Source: CAVZTA01 sp963778025
GTDB lineage: Bacteria; Chloroflexota; Limnocylindria; Limnocylindrales; CSP1-4
Assembly: GCA_963778025.1 (NCBI GenBank)
Contig: CAVZTA010000006.1
Location: 62,001 to 126,000, forward strand
Reading direction: 5' to 3'
Length of the DNA: 64,000 nucleotides
Position 1 is the first letter of the stretch. Every line of letters starts with the position of its first letter. The notes under the pieces were generated by a model. It saw only the letters and a program-made list of their open reading frames with translations. It had not been told where the DNA came from and made no database searches. Below are positions 32,383 to 42,436 of the stretch, in pieces. The translations under genes were made by a program, and so were the position numbers.

Positions 32383-33734
32383 TGCCGACGTTCCTCAAGA
32401 CGCCCCCGCACTGGCCGCGGGTCGTCCTCGAGCGGGTCGACGCGACGATGGTGTCCCCGTCGGCCACGGCCTGGGACGCCGACGCCGCGCTGGCCGATGC
32501 GCAGGGCAAGGGCGCGTTCGACGGCCTCCACCGAGCCATCCGCGATCTGGGCGGGGCGGGGACCATCGCGGCGGTCGCGGCGTCCGGCCTGCGTGGTCGG
32601 GGCGGCGCCGGGTTCCCCACCGGCGAGAAGTGGCGCGCCGCGGCGACCCGGCGAGGGCCGCGCGTCGTCATCGCCAACGGCTACGGCGCCGATCCGGCCT
32701 CCGGCACCGACCACGCGCTCCTCATGACCGACCCGTGGGCGGTCATCGAGGGCCTGCTGATCGCCGCCTGCGCCGTCGAGGCGGGCGAGGCGATCCTCGC
32801 GGTCCGCGGCGAGCAGACAGAGCTCATCGAGCGGCTCGAGGCGGCCGTCGCCGCGACGTACGCCGCGGGGCTCGCCGGCGACGACGTCGGCCGGAGCGAC
32901 TGGAGCATCGAGCTGTCGGTCCGTCCGGTGCAGGGCGCGTACATGCTGGGCGAGGAGACCGTCCTCATCAAGGCGCTCGAGGGCAAGCGCGGCCAGCCCG
33001 AGCAGCGCCCGCCCCACCCGACGCAGGACGGCCTGTTCGGGCGGCCCACCGTCGTGAACAACGTCCAGACCCTGGCCGCCGTCCCGTGGATCATCCGCAA
33101 CGGTGCGCCCGCCTACGCCTCCATCGGCACCAAGGGCAGCCCCGGGACCGTGCTCGTCCAGGTCCGGGGACCGCAGGGCGAGGGCATCGCCGAGGTCCCG
33201 ACGGGCACGCCGCTCCGCGAGCTCATCGACCTGGCCGGCGGTCTCGCGGGCGGGCACCCCCTGAAGGCGCTGCTGGTCGGCGGCCCGGCGGGCGGGCTCC
33301 TGCCGCCCGACCTCCTCGATACCCCCTACGAGTTCGATGCCCTGCGCGCCGTGGGCGCGCACGTCGGCTCGGGCTCGGTGGTCATCGCGGACGACCGGGC
33401 GTGCGTGGTCGACCTGGCGCGCATCCTCACCCGGTTCTGCGCCGACGAGGCGTGCGGCAAGACCATCCCGTGCCGGATCGGCCTGCGCCGGATGTCCGAG
33501 ATCGCCGACCGCATCGCCACCGGCCGGCCGCGGGCCGGCGACGTCACGCTGCTCGAGGACCTCGCGCACGACGTGACGGCCTCCGCGCTGTGCGACCACG
33601 AGCGTCTGGCCACGCTCTCGCTGTCGGCCGGGATGCGATACTTCAGGTCCGAGCTCGACGAGCATCTCCTCCGCAGCTCCTGCCCTGCCGGCGTCTGCCA
33701 GCCCCTCGCGGTGGCGGCAGCCGCGGCCACCTAG
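32382..33734 (+). CDS. nuoF: NuoF-like flavoprotein subunit with altered NADH site and N3 ligands
   Basis: 450 residues. FMN/NADH fold: SGLRGRGGAGFPTGEKW (69-84), GAYMLGEETVLIKALEGKRG, GRPTVVNNVQTLAAVPWI and SLBB-like GTPLRELIDLAGGLAGGHPL. The normal NADH loop NADExEPGT is NGYGADPAS (99-107): both glutamates are gone. N3 ligands are C358, C364 and C404, but the second of the CxxCxxC set is Thr361. No frameshift is seen. So the fold is NuoF but NADH oxidation through FMN is doubtful; it may serve as a structural or electron-relay subunit. Coupled by ATGA overlap to the preceding gene. Confidence 0.85.
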   Translation: MPTFLKTPPHWPRVVLERVDATMVSPSATAWDADAALADAQGKGAFDGLHRAIRDLGGAGTIAAVAASGLRGRGGAGFPTGEKWRAAATRRGPRVVIANGYGADPASGTDHALLMTDPWAVIEGLLIAACAVEAGEAILAVRGEQTELIERLEAAVAATYAAGLAGDDVGRSDWSIELSVRPVQGAYMLGEETVLIKALEGKRGQPEQRPPHPTQDGLFGRPTVVNNVQTLAAVPWIIRNGAPAYASIGTKGSPGTVLVQVRGPQGEGIAEVPTGTPLRELIDLAGGLAGGHPLKALLVGGPAGGLLPPDLLDTPYEFDALRAVGAHVGSGSVVIADDRACVVDLARILTRFCADEACGKTIPCRIGLRRMSEIADRIATGRPRAGDVTLLEDLAHDVTASALCDHERLATLSLSAGMRYFRSELDEHLLRSSCPAGVCQPLAVAAAAAT

Positions 33735-33752
33735 GGAACGACCGACCACCCG

Positions 33753-36427
33753 ATGGCCGACCTCCTGATCCGACCCCGCATCGAGGACGCCCGCCCGGAC
33801 AACGTGTCGCGGCTGGATACCGTCACGCCCCTCGAGGAGTCGCTCGGCGAGCGGCTCATCACGACCCAGTCGCCGCAACGCCCGCAGGGCACCCCGCAGA
33901 TCCGGATCGAGGTCGACGGGCGGGTCGTCGAGGGACTCGAGGGCCAGACGATCCTCGAGGTGTGCCGGGACAACGGCATCGAGATCCCGACGCTGTGCTA
34001 CGAGCCCAAGCTGCCGGGCTTCGGCGCGTGCCGGATGTGCGTCGTCGACGTCGAGGGCGAAGAGCACCCGCCGATCAGCTGCTCGCGCGAAGCCGAGCAG
34101 GGCATGGTCGTCCACACCCAGACCGAGGAGATGCGCCGGCTGCGCCGGACCAACCTCGAGCTGATCTTCAGCGACCACAACGCGTACTGCCTGCCGCCGT
34201 GCCAGAACAAGTGCCCCAGCCACATCGACATCCCGGGGTTCCTCAAGGCGAACGCCGAGGCGAACTGGCGCGAGAGCACCCGGATCTTCAAGCGGACGAT
34301 CCCCTTCCCGTCGGTCCTCGGTCGCGTCTGCCCAGCGCCGTGCGAGGAGCATTGCCGGCGCGACGAGGTGGACGAGGCGATCGCCATCCGCGACAGCCAC
34401 CGCTACGCCGGCGACCAGGTCATCCGGGCGATGCTCGACGAGGACATCGAGCCGCCCATCCCGTTCGAGCGCCAGGCGCCCACGGGTCGGCGGGTCGCGG
34501 TCATCGGCTCCGGGCCGGCGGGCATGAGCGCGGCGTACTACCTGCTGCTCAACGGCCACGACGTGACCGTCTTCGAGCGCGACCCGGCGCCCGGCGGGAT
34601 GCTCCGCTACGGCATCCCGCAGTACCGCCTGCCGAAGGTCGAGGTCCTCGAGGCCGAGTACGAGGGCGTCACGCGGCTCGGCGGCGAGGTCGTGTGCAAC
34701 GCCGGGCTCGGACGCGACTTCACGCTCGACGACCTGCAGAACCGCGGCTACGACGCGGTCCTCATCACCATCGGCTGCTACGACACGAACAAGCTGGGCA
34801 TCCCGGGCGAGGACGCCGACGGCGTCATCGACGGCCTCGACTACCTGCGCACGGCGACGCTGGGCCTGCCGTACCCGGGCCATGCGGGCACCCGGGTCGT
34901 GGTCATCGGCGGTGGCTTCACGTCCATGGACTGCTCGCGGACGTCGGTCCGCCAGGGCGCGAAGGAGGTCACCCTCGTCTACCGCCGCGACATGAAGGAC
35001 ATGCCCGCGGCGAACGAGGTCCACGAGGCGATCGAGGAAGGCGTCCAGGCCATCTTCCAGGCCGGCCCGGTCCGCGTGATGGTCGACGAGAAGACGAAGA
35101 AGGTCACCGGCGTCGAGTTCATCCGGATGAAGCTCGGCGAGCCCGACGCGTCCGGACGACGTCGCCCGGAGCCCGCGCCCGGCACGCGAGTTCACGATCC
35201 CGTGCGATCGGGTGCTGCTGGCCATCGGGCAGGGGCCCGAGCTCGACTGGATCGGCCCCGGCAGCGAGGGCGTGGAGGCGACCAAGCAGAATCGCCTCAA
35301 GTCCGATGCGGTGACCTTCGAGACCGGCCGGCCCGGCGTGTTCGGCAGCGGCGACGTCCGGGTCGGCGCCGCGACGGTCGTCCAGGCCGATCGCCGAGGG
35401 ACGCCGGTCCGCGTACGCCGTCGACGCGTACCTCCGCGGCAACGACCTCAGCTCGATCCGCGCCCGCCAGACGCTCGCCGAGCCCCAGCCCGAGTTCCTC
35501 TCCATCGTCCCGTTCACGGGCGAGCTCAAGGAGCCGCGCTATCGCCTGAAGGCGCTCGAGGCCGAGGCGCGGAACCGCAACTACATCGAGTACGAGATCC
35601 CGTACACGCGCGACGAGGCGGTCGCCGAGTCGACCCGCTGCCTCCAGTGCACGTGCGAGGCGATCGGCTACTGCGACCTCCGACGGCTGGGCATCGAGTA
35701 CGGCACGACGCTGCGCACGCTCGAGCCCGCGTTCCACCAGGGCGCCGGCTACCGCTCGGTGACGGAGAACCGGTTCACCGGCACCAACCACGACTACATC
35801 CGCGACGACTCCCACGCGTTCATCCTGCGCGAGCCGTCGCGCTGCATCGACTGCGGTCGCTGCGCCAACGTGTGCGCCGAGGTCGTGGGCGCCGCCTGCT
35901 ACGACTTCATGCGCATCGGCTTCGACACGCTGGTCACGACGCCGCTCGACATGAGCCTCAACGACACCCCGTGCGTGTCGTGTGGTCGGTGCGCCGAGAC
36001 GTGTCCCACCGGCGCGCTGATGCCCAAGCCGCGCGTGCTCCAGAAGTACGAGGTCGACGAGAGCCGCTGCATCCTGTGCGGGATCTGCGTCGACGCCTGC
36101 CCGTACGACGCGGTCCGCGACTCCGACCAGTTCGAGCTCAGCCACACCAGCCGCGAGGAGCCGATGATCGACCTCCTCGCCCTGGCCGACATCGAGCGCG
36201 AGACCGAGATCAGCTACATCCGCAAGGAACGCGACTGGGCCGAGCGCGCGGCGGCCGAGGGGCGCCTCATCCCGCCCAGCCGTCTGCTGCCGGTGCTGCC
36301 GCCGTCGCTGGCCGCGCACGCGGGGAACGGCGGCACGGGGGTCGCCCAGCTCACCGCGGGCGGCAACGGGCATGCCCATGGCGACGGGCACGGCGGCGCG
36401 AGTGCCGGCCACGCCCACCATCGCTGA
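33753..36427 (+). CDS. NuoG-like chimera: 2Fe-2S, GltD-like FAD/NAD(P) module and three ferredoxin motifs (two frameshifts)
   Basis: About 890 residues after correcting shifts near 35180-35191 and 35388 (GATCG). Order: 2Fe-2S domain with C82, C93, C96, C110 (NuoG N1b type); GltD-type 4Fe-4S helical domain (CLPPCQNKCPSHIDIPGF, VLGRVCPAPCEEHCRRDEV); FAD site VAVIGSGPAGMSAAYYLL and GGMLRYGIPQYRLPKVEVLE; NAD(P) site VVVIGGGFTSMDCSRTSVRQ with VTLVYRRD; then CIDCGRCANVC, CVSCGRCAETCPTGAL and CILCGICVDACPYDAV. The last motif and following FELSHTSREEPMIDLLALAD resemble the C-terminal half of NuoI. A Gly/His-rich tail ends it. No molybdopterin domain. It probably oxidises NAD(P)H and feeds electrons into the complex. 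Confidence 0.82.
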
Positions 36428-36436
36428 GGCCGGGGC

Positions 36437-36976
36437 GTGACGCTGCCGGAGATCATCCCGATCGTCGGGCTGCGCTGGGACGACGTCCTGTTCCTGACGC
36501 TGGCCGCGGTCATGCTCATCGCCGCGATCCTCGTCGTGACGATGCGCGACATCATCCGCTGCGGCCTCGCGATGATCGTGTCCTTCGCGGCCCTGGCCGG
36601 TCTGTACGTGATGGTCGGCTCACCGCTCGTGGCGGCCGCGCAGGTGCTCGTCTACATCGGCGCGATCAGCGTGCTCGTCCTGTTCGCGATCATGCTCACC
36701 CAGACGAAGGCCGGCCCGTCTCGCCTGGTCTTCCACTCGCAGGCCGGCTGGTCGGGCGTCCTGTCCATCGTGCTCGGCATCATCCTCGTGATCGCGGTCA
36801 CGGCCACCGCGTGGCCCGAGGGCCCGGCGATGGTCCAGACCGACACGAAGGCGCTCGCCCAGACGCTGTTCGGCGAGTTCGTGCTGCCGTTCGAGGTCGT
36901 GTCGGTGCTGCTGCTCGCGGCGGTCGTCGGCGGCGTGTTCCTCGCCAAACGCGAGGGCGGCGAGGGGACCGACTGA
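36437..36976 (+). CDS. nuoJ: complex I subunit NuoJ
   Basis: 179 residues from GTG 36437. Five helices with family pattern DIIRCGLAMIVSFAALAGLY, LVAAAQVLVYIGAISVLVLF and the last helix VVSVLLLAAVVGGVFLAKRE. Membrane subunit of the proton path. Stop overlaps nuoK start. Confidence 0.92.
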   Translation: MTLPEIIPIVGLRWDDVLFLTLAAVMLIAAILVVTMRDIIRCGLAMIVSFAALAGLYVMVGSPLVAAAQVLVYIGAISVLVLFAIMLTQTKAGPSRLVFHSQAGWSGVLSIVLGIILVIAVTATAWPEGPAMVQTDTKALAQTLFGEFVLPFEVVSVLLLAAVVGGVFLAKREGGEGTD

Positions 36977-37308
36977 TGCTCGACGGCCTCCGCGGCCTCG
37001 CACAGTCGCTCGACAGCTACCTCGTCCTCGCCGCGCTGCTGTTCGCGATCGGGTCGTTCGGCTTCCTCGCCCGCCGCAACGCGATCAGCATGCTGATGTC
37101 GATCGAGCTGATGCTCAACGCCGTGAACCTCTCGATCGTCTCCTTCGGCGCGTTCATCCCGGCACTCCAGAACCAGGCGTCGGTCATCGCGCTGATGGTG
37201 ATCGCGGTCGCGGCGGCCGAGGCGACCGTGGGCCTCGCGATCGTGATCGCGATCTACCGCAACAAGAAGACGCCGCTCGTCGACGAGTACGACGCGATGC
37301 GCCAGTGA
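36976..37308 (+). CDS. nuoK: complex I subunit NuoK
   Basis: 110 residues. Three helices: LVLAALLFAIGSFGFLARRN, ISMLMSIELMLNAVNLSIVS (the conserved membrane Glu of SIELMLNAVN) and VIALMVIAVAAAEATVGLAI (second Glu). Mrp-type antiporter-related subunit. ATG overlaps the nuoJ stop by one base. Confidence 0.95.
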   Translation: MLDGLRGLAQSLDSYLVLAALLFAIGSFGFLARRNAISMLMSIELMLNAVNLSIVSFGAFIPALQNQASVIALMVIAVAAAEATVGLAIVIAIYRNKKTPLVDEYDAMRQ

Positions 37309-37318
37309 CCGGCCGCTG

Positions 37319-39335
37319 ATGGACTACCGGCTGCTGATCACCCTCATCCCCGTCCTGCCGCTGGCGGGATTCGTGTTCAGCGCGCTCGTCGGGCGCCGGC
37401 TCCAGGCGACGTTCGGGATCCGGGCGGCAAGCCTCATCCCGGTCCTGGGCGTGGTCGTCGCGTGGATCGTGGCGATGGTCGTCGTGGCGGGTGCGGTGAC
37501 GCACGTGGAACCGTTCGGCGAGCACGGCTACGGCTTCACGCATCTGGGAGTGGATCCCGCGTGGCGGCGAAGGCGCCCCGATCGCCGAGGTCGGCTTCTT
37601 CGTCGACGGGCTCACGGCCACGCTGCTGATCGTGGTCACCACGGTCGGCATGCTCGTGCACCTCTATTCGCTCGGCTACATGAGCCACGATCCCGGGTAC
37701 TGGCGCTTCTTCGCGTACCTGAACCTGTTCATGTTCTCGATGCTCGTCCTGGTCCTCGCGAGCTCCTGGCTGGTGGTGTTCGTCGCCTGGGAGCTGGTCG
37801 GCCTGTCGAGCTACCTGCTCATCGGGTTCTGGTACCGCAAGCGCTCCGCCGCGCTGGCCGCCAAGAAGGCGTTCATCGTCAACCGCGTCGGCGACGTCGG
37901 GTTCGCGCTCGGGATCATGGCCATCTGGGTCAACACCGGGACGCTCGACATCCGCGAGTCGCTCGACAAGCTCGTCAGCCAGGGCCCCGCGAACATCGTC
38001 CCGCTGGCGATCGTGGCGCTGCTCGTGTTCGCCGGTGCCGTCGGCAAGAGCGCCCAGTTCCCGCTGCACGTCTGGCTACCCGACGCGATGGAGGGCCCCA
38101 CGCCGGTCTCCGCGCTCATCCACGCGGCCACGATGGTCAATGCCGGCGTGTACCTCGTCGCCCGCGCCAACCCGCTGTTCGCGAGCGCGCCACAGGTGAT
38201 GGCCCTGATCGCGGCGATCGGCATCTTCACGGCCATCCTCGCCGCGTCGATCGCGTTCACCCAGACCGACATCAAACGAGTGCTCGCGTACTCGACGCTC
38301 AGCCAGCTGGGCTACATGTTCGCCGCGCTGGGCGTGGGCGCCTTCACGGCCGCCATCTTCCACCTGATGACCCACGGCTTCTTCAAGGGCCTGCTGTTCC
38401 TGGGCTCCGGCTCGGTCATCCACGCCGTCCACGAGGAGCAGGACATGCGCCGGATGGGCGGCCTGCGCAAGAAGATCCCGATCACGTACTACACGATGCT
38501 CATCGGAGCCATCGCGATCTCGGGCATCCCGCCGCTGGCCGGCTTCTTCTCGAAGGACGAGATCCTGGGCGAGGCGTGGAAGCACGGCTTCATGTGGGTG
38601 TGGGCCATCGGCGTCGTCGTCGCGATGATGACCGCGTTCTACATGTTCCGGCTCATCGGCCTCACGTTCTGGGGCGAGAGCCGCGTCGACCCGCACGTCG
38701 AACCCGACATCCACGAGTCGCCCCGCTCGATGACCATCCCGCTGATCGTGCTGGCCATCCCGTCGGTCCTCGCGGGCATCGTCCTGTCGTGGCCGGGACC
38801 ACCGCTCGGGCCGCTGCTCGGTCAGGGTGAGCAGGAGGGTCTCCTCACGACCTGGCTCCAGCCCGTGTTCGAGCTGGGCAACGCGATCCTCCATCAGACC
38901 GAAGGCGAGTTCGCGTTCTTCGGCCTCGACGGCGCGCTCATCGGGTCGAGCGTCGCGGTGGCCGTCATCGGCATCGTCGCCGCCAGCCGGTTCTTCGGCT
39001 GGGAGGTCATCGGGCGGGTCCGCGGCGACCGCGAGGCAGCCCATCGCATCGCGCTGCGCTACCCGTTCCTGTATCGCGCGTCGCTCAACAAGTGGTGGTT
39101 CGACGAGCTCAACCACCTGCTGTTCATCGTCATCGGCGGGCGTGTCGCCGGAGCGCTGTGGTGGTTCGACCGGAACGTCATCGACGGCGCGGTCAACGGC
39201 ATCGGCGCGCTCGTGCGCAACACCGGCGGCAGCCTTCGCCGTGTCCAGACCGGGCGTGTCCAGAACTACGCGCTGGGCATCGCCATCGGGCTGCTCGTCA
39301 TGGCCGGCTCGTTCCTCGTGATCGCGGGCCGCTGA
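37319..39335 (+). CDS. nuoL: complex I subunit NuoL (one frameshift)
   Basis: About 671 residues after correction. The first segment (MDYRLLITLIPVLPLAGFVF) is in the frame of ATG 37319; the rest is in the frame running to 39335. The switch lies near 37545-37553 (CTGGGAGTGGATCC), where the corrected reading gives EWIPRGGEGAPIAEVGFFVD. Core motifs: FVAWELVGLSSYLLIGFWY, LHVWLPDAMEGPTPVSALIH, AATMVNAGVYLVAR, STLSQLGYMFAALGVG and HGFFKGLLFLGSGSVIHA. Distal antiporter-like proton channel with the long C-terminal amphipathic helix region. Confidence 0.92.
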
Positions 39336-39337
39336 CG

Positions 39338-40922
39338 ATGACCATCGACGTGAGCACGATCCCGATCGTCTCGCTGATCACGTTCCTGCCGCTGGCGGGC
39401 GCGCTGATCATCGCCTTCCTGCCGCGCAGCGCCGAGGCCGCGACCCGCTGGATCGCGCTGGGCGACCGCGCTCGTGACCTGGGTCGCGTCCCTGATGCTG
39501 TTGATCGGCTTCTCGCCCGATCGCAATGGCATCGGCGAGGCGCACTTCTCGTTCGTCGAGACGGTGGACTGGATCCCGCTGTTCGGCATCCAGTACAAGG
39601 TCGGCGTGGACGGCCTGTCGGTCGCGATGGTCGTCCTCACGACGACGCTGTCGTGGATCGCGATCCTCGCCAGCTTCGGGCCGATCAAGACGCGGCTGAA
39701 GGAGTACATGGTCTCCTTCCTCATCCTCGAGGTCGGGATGATCGGCGTGTTCGTCGCGCTGGACCTGTTCCTGTTCTACATCTTCTGGGAGATCGTCCTC
39801 GTCCCGATGTACCTGATCATCGGCATCTGGGGCGGGGCGAATCGCATCTACGCCACGATCAAGTTCGTCCTGTACACGCTCGTCGGGTCGCTGCTGATGC
39901 TCGTGGCGATCCTGGCCACGGGGTTCGCCTACTCCGCCGCCCACGACGGGATCTGGGCGGGCGCATTCGACTTCGTCAAGCTGCAGGACTACGCGACCGC
40001 GGGCGGCGGATTCCCGGTCACGTTCCAGCTCCTGGCGTTCGGGGCGTTCTTCCTGGCGTTCGCGATCAAGGTCCCGATGTTCCCGTTCCACACCTGGCTG
40101 CCCGACGCCCACGTCGAGGCGCCCACCGCGGGCTCGGTGATCCTGGCCGCGATCATGCTCAAGCTGGGCGCGTACGGGTTCATCCGCTTCGCCGTCCAGC
40201 TCTACCCCGACGCGGCCCACAGCTGGGCGCCGGTGATCATCGTGCTCAGCCTCATCGCGATCATCTACGGCGCGATCGTGGCGCTCGTCCAACCCGACCT
40301 GAAGAAGCTGGTCGCGTACTCGTCGGTCAGCCACATGGGCTTCGTGACGCTGGGCATCTTCGTGTTCCAGGAGCAGGCGCTCCAGGGCGCGATCCTGCAG
40401 ATGGTCAACCACGGCCTGATCACGGGCGCGCTGTTCCTGCTCGTCGGCATCTTCTACGAACGGACACACGACCGGACGATCGCGAAGATGGGTGGTCTCG
40501 CGACGCGGATGCCGGTCTACGTCGCGGCGCTCGGATTCTTCGTGTTCGCGTCCGGCGGCCTGCCCGGGTTGTCGGGGTTCGTGGGCGAGTTCCTGACGCT
40601 GCTCGGGACGTTCAGCGTCATGCCCATCGCCGCGGGCGTCGCAACGTTCGTGATGATCCTCGCGGCGGCGTACCTGCTGTGGATGTTCCAGCGCCTCGTG
40701 TTCGGCGACCTGTCCGAGTTCCTGCGGGGCCTCGGGCATCACCTGACCGACGTCCGTCCCGTCGAGGCGTTCACGCTCGTGCCGCTGGGCACGCTGGTCG
40801 TGATCTTCGGGCTGTTCCCGGGTCTCGTGATCGACCTCGTCCAGGGCACCGTCCGCCAGACCCTCGACGCGGTCGCCAGCGCCCAGCCGGTCGACCTCGC
40901 CAGCCTGGCGTTCTGGCGCTAG
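39338..40922 (+). CDS. nuoM: complex I subunit NuoM (one frameshift)
   Basis: About 527 residues. Starts at ATG 39338 (IPIVSLITFLPLAGALIIAF); the frame must shift near 39460-39472 (GGGCGACCGCGCTCG) to join the main frame ending at 40922. Core motifs: FYIFWEIVLVPMYLIIGIWG, FPFHTWLPDAHVEAPTAGSV, AAIMLKLGAYGFIRFAVQLY, SSVSHMGFVTLGIFVFQEQA and NHGLITGALFLLVGIFYERT. Antiporter-like proton channel. Confidence 0.92.
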
Positions 40923-40935
40923 GCGAGCGACGACG

Positions 40936-42429
40936 ATGACCATCCCGACCGACGTCCTCGCGATCTCCCCGTTCATCGCCGCGGTCCTGCTCGCGGCGGC
41001 GATCCTCATCGTCGACTTCGCCTTCCCCGGCCGCCGCGTGCCGGCGCTCGTGACCGCGTTCCTCGGCCTGGCCATCGTGGGCGCGCTCGTCGCCGGCGTC
41101 CCGGCCACGGTCGGGGCCACGACCGGTTCGGTGAAGGCGTTCGACGGGGCCTACAGCATCGACCCCCTGACGACGTTCCTCGACCTGCTGTTCGTGGCCA
41201 TCGTCGCGCTGACCGTCGCGTTCGCGCCCGACTACCTGGAGGAACGCGACCTGCCCGTGGCGGAGTTCGCGGCGGTCCTCGTGTTCGCGATGTCCGGCGC
41301 GATGCTCATCGCGGGCTCGGCCGACCTCCTCGTGCTGTTCCTGGGCCTCGAGTTGATGGTCCTGCCGGGCTATCTCCTGGCCGGCTACCACAAGCAGGAC
41401 GGCTACAGCACCGAGGGGGCGATCAAGTACTTCCTGCTCGGCTCGTTCTCGAGCGCGATCTTCCTGTTCGGCTTGTCGTTCATCTGGGGTCTCACGGGCA
41501 CGACGCGCATCGACGGCGTGGCCGACCAGCTGGCCGAGATCGCCGCGGGCCGGGCGCCGCTCAGCGCCGGCCTCGCGATGGGGCTCGCGTTCCTGACCAC
41601 CGGCGTGGCGTTCAAGATCGCCGCCGTGCCGTTCCACTACTGGACGCCGGATGCGTACCAGGGCTCGCCGACCCCCGTGACCGGGTACCTCTCCGTGGGG
41701 CCGAAGATCGGCGCCTTCGCGCTCATCATCCGGCTCTTCGCGGAGGCGCTGCAGCCGCTGTCGAACGACTGGCTGGGCGTGGTCATCGTCCTCGCGGCGG
41801 TGACGATGACGCTGGGCAACCTCGTCGCGCTGACCCAGGACAACGTGAAGCGGATGCTTGCCTACTCGTCGATCGCGCACACGGGCTACATGCTCGTGGG
41901 GCTGGCGGCGTATGCCGCGGGCATCACGCGCGGGTTGGAGGGCCTGCTGTACTACGGCGCGGCCTACGCGTTCATGAACCTCGGCGCGTTCGCGGTCATC
42001 GCGGCGCTCCAGCGACGGCTGGGCGTGACGTCGAACCTGTCGACGTTCGCGGGCCTCGCGCGTCGCGAGCCGGTCCTGGCGGTGCTCATGACGCTGTTCC
42101 TGCTGTCGCTCACGGGGATCCCGCCGACGGCCGGCTTCTTCGGCAAGGCGTACGTCATCCTCGCCGCGGTGGAGACGAACCAGCCGGCGCTCATCGCCCT
42201 CGCCGTGGTCGCGGTCATCAACGCGGCCATCGCCGCGTTCTACTACCTCCGGGTCGTCGTCTACATGTTCATGCGCGAGCCGTCCACCGAGGCGCCGGCG
42301 CTGACCCATGGCCGGCTGGTCTGGGCGGGCCTGGGCGCCGCGTCGCTGCTGACGGTGATCCTGGGGCTCTTCCCGGGTGTCATCCTGACCATCGTCCAGG
42401 ACGCGGCGAAGGCGGTCGGCGCGGCCTGA
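40936..42429 (+). CDS. nuoN: complex I subunit NuoN
   Basis: 497 residues from ATG 40936. Antiporter-like fold: LFLGLELMVLPGYLLAGYHK, STEGAIKYFLLGSFSSAIFL, FHYWTPDAYQGSPTPVTGYL, GPKIGAFALIIRLFAEAL, AYSSIAHTGYMLVGLAAYAA and SLTGIPPTAGFFGKAYVI. Last gene of the nuo operon; seven bases separate its stop from that of the convergent otsB. Confidence 0.95.
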   Translation: MTIPTDVLAISPFIAAVLLAAAILIVDFAFPGRRVPALVTAFLGLAIVGALVAGVPATVGATTGSVKAFDGAYSIDPLTTFLDLLFVAIVALTVAFAPDYLEERDLPVAEFAAVLVFAMSGAMLIAGSADLLVLFLGLELMVLPGYLLAGYHKQDGYSTEGAIKYFLLGSFSSAIFLFGLSFIWGLTGTTRIDGVADQLAEIAAGRAPLSAGLAMGLAFLTTGVAFKIAAVPFHYWTPDAYQGSPTPVTGYLSVGPKIGAFALIIRLFAEALQPLSNDWLGVVIVLAAVTMTLGNLVALTQDNVKRMLAYSSIAHTGYMLVGLAAYAAGITRGLEGLLYYGAAYAFMNLGAFAVIAALQRRLGVTSNLSTFAGLARREPVLAVLMTLFLLSLTGIPPTAGFFGKAYVILAAVETNQPALIALAVVAVINAAIAAFYYLRVVVYMFMREPSTEAPALTHGRLVWAGLGAASLLTVILGLFPGVILTIVQDAAKAVGAA

Positions 42430-42436
42430 TCCCGCG

